The position numbers and the translations under genes were made by a program. DNA of 17,683 nucleotides. Origin: Bacillota bacterium. Lineage in GTDB: Bacteria > Bacillota > Clostridia > Lachnospirales > Lachnospiraceae. The stretch's first letter is position 1, and the number at the start of each line of letters is the position of its first letter. The notes under the pieces are model-generated. The model was not told the origin of the DNA. It made no database searches and was given only the letters and a program-made list of their open reading frames with translations. Of this stretch, positions 14,784-17,683 are shown piece by piece. The stretch is from NCBI GenBank assembly GCA_023424235.1, contig JAFAEB010000061.1, forward strand, positions 1 through 17,683, in the 5' to 3' direction.

Positions 14784-15278
14784 TCATAATAATTTTGACA
14801 TATAGTACTCATCTATGTAATTGCCATCAACTATTAATGATTTTTCTTTTAATCCTTCCACTTTAAATCCCATTTTTTTATATAGCCTTATGGCATTTTC
14901 ATTATTCGTCATTACTGTTAATTCTAATCTTGTAATCTTATTAGATGCTGCCCACTGGAATAACTCTTCAAATAACCTTGTTCCTATTTTTTTGCCTCGA
15001 TATTCCTTTAATATACCTATAACAATGTAAGCACTATGTTTTATCCGATTTGCAAATCCTCTATTTGCAGATAAAAAACCGACTAATTTTCCCACATCTT
15101 CTGCTATTAGCAAGAGCTTATTTGTATCTACTATACTTTCTATGGATAATCTCATCTCTTCAATGGATATTTTCCTCTCCCCGGCTTCATACATCATGTA
15201 CTTCGTTTCATTGTCTAATTGCTTTAACATATCTAAATAATTTTCTGTATCATCTATGTTAATTTTTCTAATATTCAT
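14784..15278 (-). CDS. GNAT-family N-acetyltransferase (RimI-like)
   Basis: This is a 164-residue acetyltransferase with complete GNAT core. Motif A reads YIVIGILKEYRGKKIGTRLF (84-103), with the acetyl-CoA loop R94-G-K-K-I-G99. Motif B is LELTVMTNNENAIRLYKKMGFKVEG (118-142), the pattern of RimI/RimL-like proteins. The C-terminus DGNYIDEYYMSKLL is also usual for this group. The substrate is unknown. GGGAGG lies about 5 nt before the ATG, and a good promoter (TTGCTA-17-TATAAT) is found about 65 bp upstream. It is first in a two-gene unit; its stop overlaps the alternative start of the downstream GNAT gene. Confidence 0.87.
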   Translation of the reverse strand: MNIRKINIDDTENYLDMLKQLDNETKYMMYEAGERKISIEEMRLSIESIVDTNKLLLIAEDVGKLVGFLSANRGFANRIKHSAYIVIGILKEYRGKKIGTRLFEELFQWAASNKITRLELTVMTNNENAIRLYKKMGFKVEGLKEKSLIVDGNYIDEYYMSKLL

Positions 15279-15338
15279 ATAAGCCTCCCTAGAGATTAAA
15301 ATAATAAATTTAAAGTATAATTTAATTTACATGAATCC

Positions 15339-15367
15339 ATTATATGTAATTATACTTAGGTTAGCAA
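15339..15367 (-). promoter_or_regulatory. Sigma-A promoter of the GNAT gene pair
   Basis: On the minus strand TTGCTA (15367-15362) and a consensus TATAAT (15344-15339) are separated by 17 bp. Transcription would begin near 15332, about 54 nt before the first GNAT start codon. Confidence 0.65.
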
Positions 15368-15399
15368 ATATAATTTTACTAAGATAAAATAATCCGATG

Positions 15400-15433
15400 A
15401 AAATAAATACTGCCGCAGTCTAGACTACGACAG
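15400..15433 (-). terminator. Probable terminator of the DHFR-like gene (GU-paired palindrome)
   Basis: A 24-bp palindrome-like sequence at 15410-15433 forms, in minus-strand RNA, a fully paired 10-bp stem (CUGUCGUAGU with ACUGCGGCAG, using G-U pairs) around a CUAG loop, followed by TATTTATTTTC. In plus-strand RNA the same positions are C-A mismatches, which points to minus-strand function. It lies 130 bp past the reductase stop codon. Confidence 0.5.
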
Positions 15434-15562
15434 ATTATTGTATATTAATAGATATAAAACCATTATAGCTAATATTTAATACATCTTCGATATCATTTTT
15501 GTATTAACATCCTATAGGTTTTTCTCACTTCACTATTTTATATTAAATAAATCAGGTCATCG

Positions 15563-16087
15563 TTATATTGTTGTATATTTTAAAATTGTGATCCCATCCT
15601 CAACTATATATTCATCTAAGTGTAATTTAATTGTTGGATTATTATCGAAAAATAATGGTCTTCCTTTACCTAATATGATAGGTATTATTCCGATAATGAA
15701 CTCATCAATTAAATTAGCTTTCAAAAAGTTATCTACAAGAACTCCACCACCAAACAAATATATCTTCTTCCCTTCTAGCTCCTTTTCTCTTCGTATTATT
15801 TCGCAGATGTCTCCACTTATAAAATGAATATTATCATAATCAACCATGTTCTCTGAGGTTGCAATATACACATCTTTACTCATATAGTCCTTATGCATGT
15901 TTTGTTCATAGCATTTTTTACCCATCACTACAATATCAATTTCTTCAACAAATTTATTAAAGTCGTACTTATTTTTTGTATCAAGTGTATTATTGCCTTC
16001 TCCAACAATCCAGTCATACGTACCATCTTCTGAAGCTATAAATCCGTCAAGACTCATTGCCAAATTTAATATTATTTTTCCACTCAT
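15563..16087 (-). CDS. Dihydrofolate reductase family protein (RibD C-terminal type)
   Basis: This 174-residue protein has the RibD-C/DHFR-like nucleotide-binding fold. It opens KIILNLAMSLDGFIASEDG, the family's N-terminal motif, has a DIVVMGKKCYEQ segment (51-62), the NADPH-binding glycine loop YLFGGGVLVDNFL (110-122), and IIPIILGKGRPLFF (134-147). It resembles the Bacillus YwjB/YyaP group of putative reductases rather than true folate-pathway DHFR. The physiological substrate is unknown. AAGGAGG lies 8 nt before the ATG. It is divergent from an HTH-WYL regulator across 156 bp containing a TGACA-N5-TGTCA dyad, so regulation by that neighbour is likely. Confidence 0.85.
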   Translation of the reverse strand: MSGKIILNLAMSLDGFIASEDGTYDWIVGEGNNTLDTKNKYDFNKFVEEIDIVVMGKKCYEQNMHKDYMSKDVYIATSENMVDYDNIHFISGDICEIIRREKELEGKKIYLFGGGVLVDNFLKANLIDEFIIGIIPIILGKGRPLFFDNNPTIKLHLDEYIVEDGITILKYTTI

Positions 16088-16178
16088 ATTAATACCTCCT
16101 TATATCTTGTTATCTGCTATTTGCTTAGTATCTATTCCAGCTGTTAAAACTGTTGTGATTTAATTTATTACAATATAA

Positions 16179-16207
16179 TTGTTATATTATTTATAATAAG
16201 CTATAAT
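16179..16207 (+). promoter_or_regulatory. Sigma-A promoter of the HTH-WYL regulator gene
   Basis: TTGTTA at 16179-16184 and a consensus TATAAT at 16202-16207 are spaced by 17 bp. The start would fall near 16213, inside the adjacent dyad, 31 nt before the ATG. Confidence 0.65.
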
Positions 16208-16210
16208 AGT

Positions 16211-16225
16211 TGACAACCTATGTCA
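16211..16225. promoter_or_regulatory. TGACA-N5-TGTCA operator-like dyad
   Basis: The perfect half-sites TGACA (16211-16215) and TGTCA (16221-16225) are separated by 5 bp. The dyad covers the predicted transcription start of the regulator gene. On the other strand it supplies a TTGTCA that could be the -35 of the divergent reductase gene, with TATAAA 15 bp on. One bound dimer could therefore control both genes. Binding by the adjacent regulator is inferred. Confidence 0.5.
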
Positions 16226-16243
16226 TATATAAGGAGAAACTAT

Positions 16244-17191
16244 ATGAGAGCTGATCGATTAATTTCAATCCTAATTTTATTACAATCGAATCAAAAGCTA
16301 ACTGCATCGCAACTATCAAAGAAACTAGAGGTTTCAATAAGAACAATTTACAGAGACATAGATGCTCTGAGTAGCATTGGCGTGCCTATTTATGCAGATA
16401 AAGGTGTGAAGGGTGGAATAAGACTTCTAGGAGACTACAAAACTTCGCTTACTGGAATAAATAAAAATGAACTACTATCCTTATTTATACCAAGTAGTGA
16501 TAAAATACTAGCTGATTTAGGTATTGAAAATCTAAAATACCAAACGATGCTAAAAATTCTTTCAGATTCTCCGAACAATGAGTTAGAAGAATTAGAAAAA
16601 TTTCAAAATTATATCTATATTGATATGGAACCTTGGAACAAGACAAATATAGAGGTTAATACTGATATTCTAACGGTTTTACAAAGTGCTATATGGAATA
16701 CGAATCCATTATGCATAAAATACAGAAAAACTGAGGGTACAAAAGAAGTAAACCTTAACCCACTTGGCTTAGTTTGTAAACGTAGCACTTGGTATTTGAT
16801 CGGTATAAATAATGAGATCATTAAAACTTATAAAATTATTAATATAGAGGAGGTTTATGTTTTAGATGAAACCTTCATCAGACCAGAAAACTTTAATTTA
16901 AAAAATTATTGGAGGAACTCTACTCATACCTTTAAGGCACTTATACCAAAACACCATTTTACCTTTAAAGTAATTCCTACTATCTTAAATCAAGTTATGG
17001 AACGACCTTTTATATCGATAAAAGATAGGATTTATAATGAAGATTATGTATATATAAAAATCGACTTTGAATCCCTATGGCAAGGGATTGAATTTGCCTT
17101 TAGCTTTGGTAAGGATGTAATAATTATAGAACCAGAAGAAGCGATAACTGAGATGAGGAAAAAAGCCTTAGAGATAGTTGATTTGTATTAA
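16244..17191 (+). CDS. HTH-WYL domain transcriptional regulator (YafY/DeoR-like)
   Basis: This 315-residue DNA-binding regulator has an N-terminal winged helix-turn-helix at 1-60 (MRADRLISILILLQ..., SQLSKKLEVSIRTIYRDIDALSSIGVPI, then the KGGIRLL wing). The central and C-terminal part is a WYL ligand-sensing domain, including LNPLGLVCKRSTWYLIG at 171-187 with the W-Y-L residues at 183-185, and a C-terminal extension ending WQGIEFAFSFG... . Such proteins respond to a small ligand or nucleic acid and often control the divergent neighbour, here the DHFR-like reductase. The start is the ATG at 16244, with AAGGAG 7-8 nt upstream; an ATG at 16220 lies inside the operator-like dyad before the Shine-Dalgarno. 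The length is usual for the family. Confidence 0.88.
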   Translation: MRADRLISILILLQSNQKLTASQLSKKLEVSIRTIYRDIDALSSIGVPIYADKGVKGGIRLLGDYKTSLTGINKNELLSLFIPSSDKILADLGIENLKYQTMLKILSDSPNNELEELEKFQNYIYIDMEPWNKTNIEVNTDILTVLQSAIWNTNPLCIKYRKTEGTKEVNLNPLGLVCKRSTWYLIGINNEIIKTYKIINIEEVYVLDETFIRPENFNLKNYWRNSTHTFKALIPKHHFTFKVIPTILNQVMERPFISIKDRIYNEDYVYIKIDFESLWQGIEFAFSFGKDVIIIEPEEAITEMRKKALEIVDLY

Positions 17192-17261
17192 AGCTTTTTA
17201 TGTATTAAAACTTTTATGCATTCATGTATTTTTACCTATATAACAAGGATTTAGCTTCATC

Positions 17262-17310
17262 AAAAAAGACCTGAGATGTGGCCTTTTAATGCCATATCTA
17301 GGTCTTGTTT
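17262..17310. terminator. Bidirectional terminator between the WYL regulator and recR
   Basis: AAGACCTGAGATGTGGC (from 17266) pairs with GCCATATCTAGGTCTT (to 17306) around a short TTTTAAT-type loop, with one bulge. On the minus strand it is followed by TTTTTTG, and on the plus strand by GTTTTATA. It is therefore best suited to ending the recR transcript, and may also stop the regulator transcript. Confidence 0.75.
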
Positions 17311-17435
17311 TATATGCTTTCGAGAGATTTTCGCACGCCTTTCTATTACTTTATCTAGGGTCGACCAGGATAACCTCGATTACCGATTACCTTTGGGATA
17401 ATGCAAGGAGCCTGGGGGCAAATTTGCCTTAAGCC
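17311..17435 (-). other. GC-richer self-complementary segment in the recR 3' UTR
   Basis: This stretch between the recR stop and the terminator is visibly richer in G and C than other intergenic DNA here. It holds a GGTCGACC palindrome (17359-17366), a CGATTAC tandem repeat (17377-17390), CCAGG/CCTGG arms (17365-17369 and 17411-17415) enclosing an ATTACC/GGGATAAT hairpin, and a GGCAAATTTGCC palindrome (17417-17428). I do not recognise a known RNA family. It could be a 3'-UTR-derived RNA or a relic of a repeat element. Confidence 0.4.
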
Positions 17436-17683
17436 CTACAACTCCACTCTACCCTCTAATGCACGAAGTAGCGTAACTTCATCAATATATTCTAAATCTC
17501 CGCCAACTGGAACACCACTGGCAATTCTTGAGACTTTAATTCCACTTGGTTTAATTAATTTACTGATGTACATTGCTGTGGTTTCGCCTTCTAAGCTAGA
17601 ATTGGTAGCTATGATTACTTCATCAATATCACCTTGTAAGCGAAGTATCAACTCTTTTAATTTAATATCATCAGGTCCAATTC
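17436..17683 (-). CDS. recR: Recombination protein RecR (C-terminal part)
   Basis: The gene runs off the right edge, so its N-terminus (helix-hairpin-helix, zinc finger and the start of the Toprim domain) is missing. The visible 82 residues are the end of the Toprim domain and the C-terminal tail. GPDDIKLKEL and EVIIATNSSLEGETTAMYI belong to Toprim, and GVPVGGDLEYIDEVTLLRALEGR is the strongly conserved RecR terminus. RecR works with RecO and RecF to load RecA at single-stranded gaps. In Firmicutes recR usually follows dnaX and the YbaB/EbfC gene; these would lie to the right of the window. The TAG stop at 17436-17438 gives the usual C-terminal length. Confidence 0.96.
   Translation of the reverse strand, partial: IGPDDIKLKELILRLQGDIDEVIIATNSSLEGETTAMYISKLIKPSGIKVSRIASGVPVGGDLEYIDEVTLLRALEGRVEL

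Noticed and set aside
17311..17435. Signal recognition particle RNA (ffs) near recR
   Set aside because: SRP RNA often lies near dnaX-recR, and this segment is GC-richer, but the conserved GGTCAGGTCCGGAAGGAAGC tip motif is absent on both strands.

Overview
The window looks like chromosome from a low-GC, spore-forming Clostridia, most likely a Lachnospiraceae of the Lachnoclostridium phytofermentans type. The evidence is the clostridial 16S 5' end, the very AT-rich intergenic DNA, strong AGGAGG-type ribosome binding sites, a YyaC sporulation protein, and protein families (DUF5711, DUF1576, the LysM protein with a MPN-like head) that I associate with Lachnospiraceae. The genus is inference. No IS element, prophage, CRISPR array, tRNA or conjugative gene was recognised.

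Layout. 1-128 is the 5' end of a 16S rRNA gene on the minus strand. It has a long structured leader and a consensus promoter (TTGACA, 17 bp, TATAAT) at 557-585. After AT-rich DNA comes a small lipoprotein gene (995-1441, minus). Next is an eda-kdgK operon (3842 to 1792, minus), preceded by a cre-like palindrome and closed by a hairpin terminator. Together the two enzymes turn 2-keto-3-deoxygluconate, the end product of hexuronate and pectin breakdown, into pyruvate and glyceraldehyde 3-phosphate. An SGNH-family esterase lipoprotein (4338-5600, minus) follows and may deacylate plant polysaccharides outside the cell.

5770-9239 (minus) is an envelope cluster: a bitopic protein with a cytoplasmic MPN-like domain and an external LysM domain, a DUF5711 membrane-anchored beta-propeller-like protein, and a CvpA-family membrane protein. 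A terminator separates the LysM gene from the other two. Divergent from it is yyaC (9560-10147, plus), a sporulation protein related to the germination protease. A shared bidirectional terminator separates yyaC from a coiled-coil protein with two membrane segments (10249-11346, minus) and a stand-alone 1-phosphofructokinase gene (11465-12403, minus).

12601-14253 (plus) is a two-gene unit: a DUF1576 membrane protein with an internal duplication and a small acidic soluble protein. 14302-15278 (minus) is a translationally coupled pair of GNAT acetyltransferases. 15563-16087 (minus, RibD/DHFR-like reductase) and 16244-17191 (plus, HTH-WYL regulator) are divergent and share a TGACA-N5-TGTCA dyad that probably acts as a common operator. 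The window ends inside recR (minus, 5' part missing). Between recR and its likely terminator lies about 125 bp of unexplained, relatively GC-rich, self-complementary DNA.

The most unusual items are the KDPG aldolase fused to a VOC-like domain, the JAMM-less MPN-like domain on a LysM membrane protein, the duplicated DUF1576 protein with its small partner, and the uncharacterised coiled-coil membrane protein.
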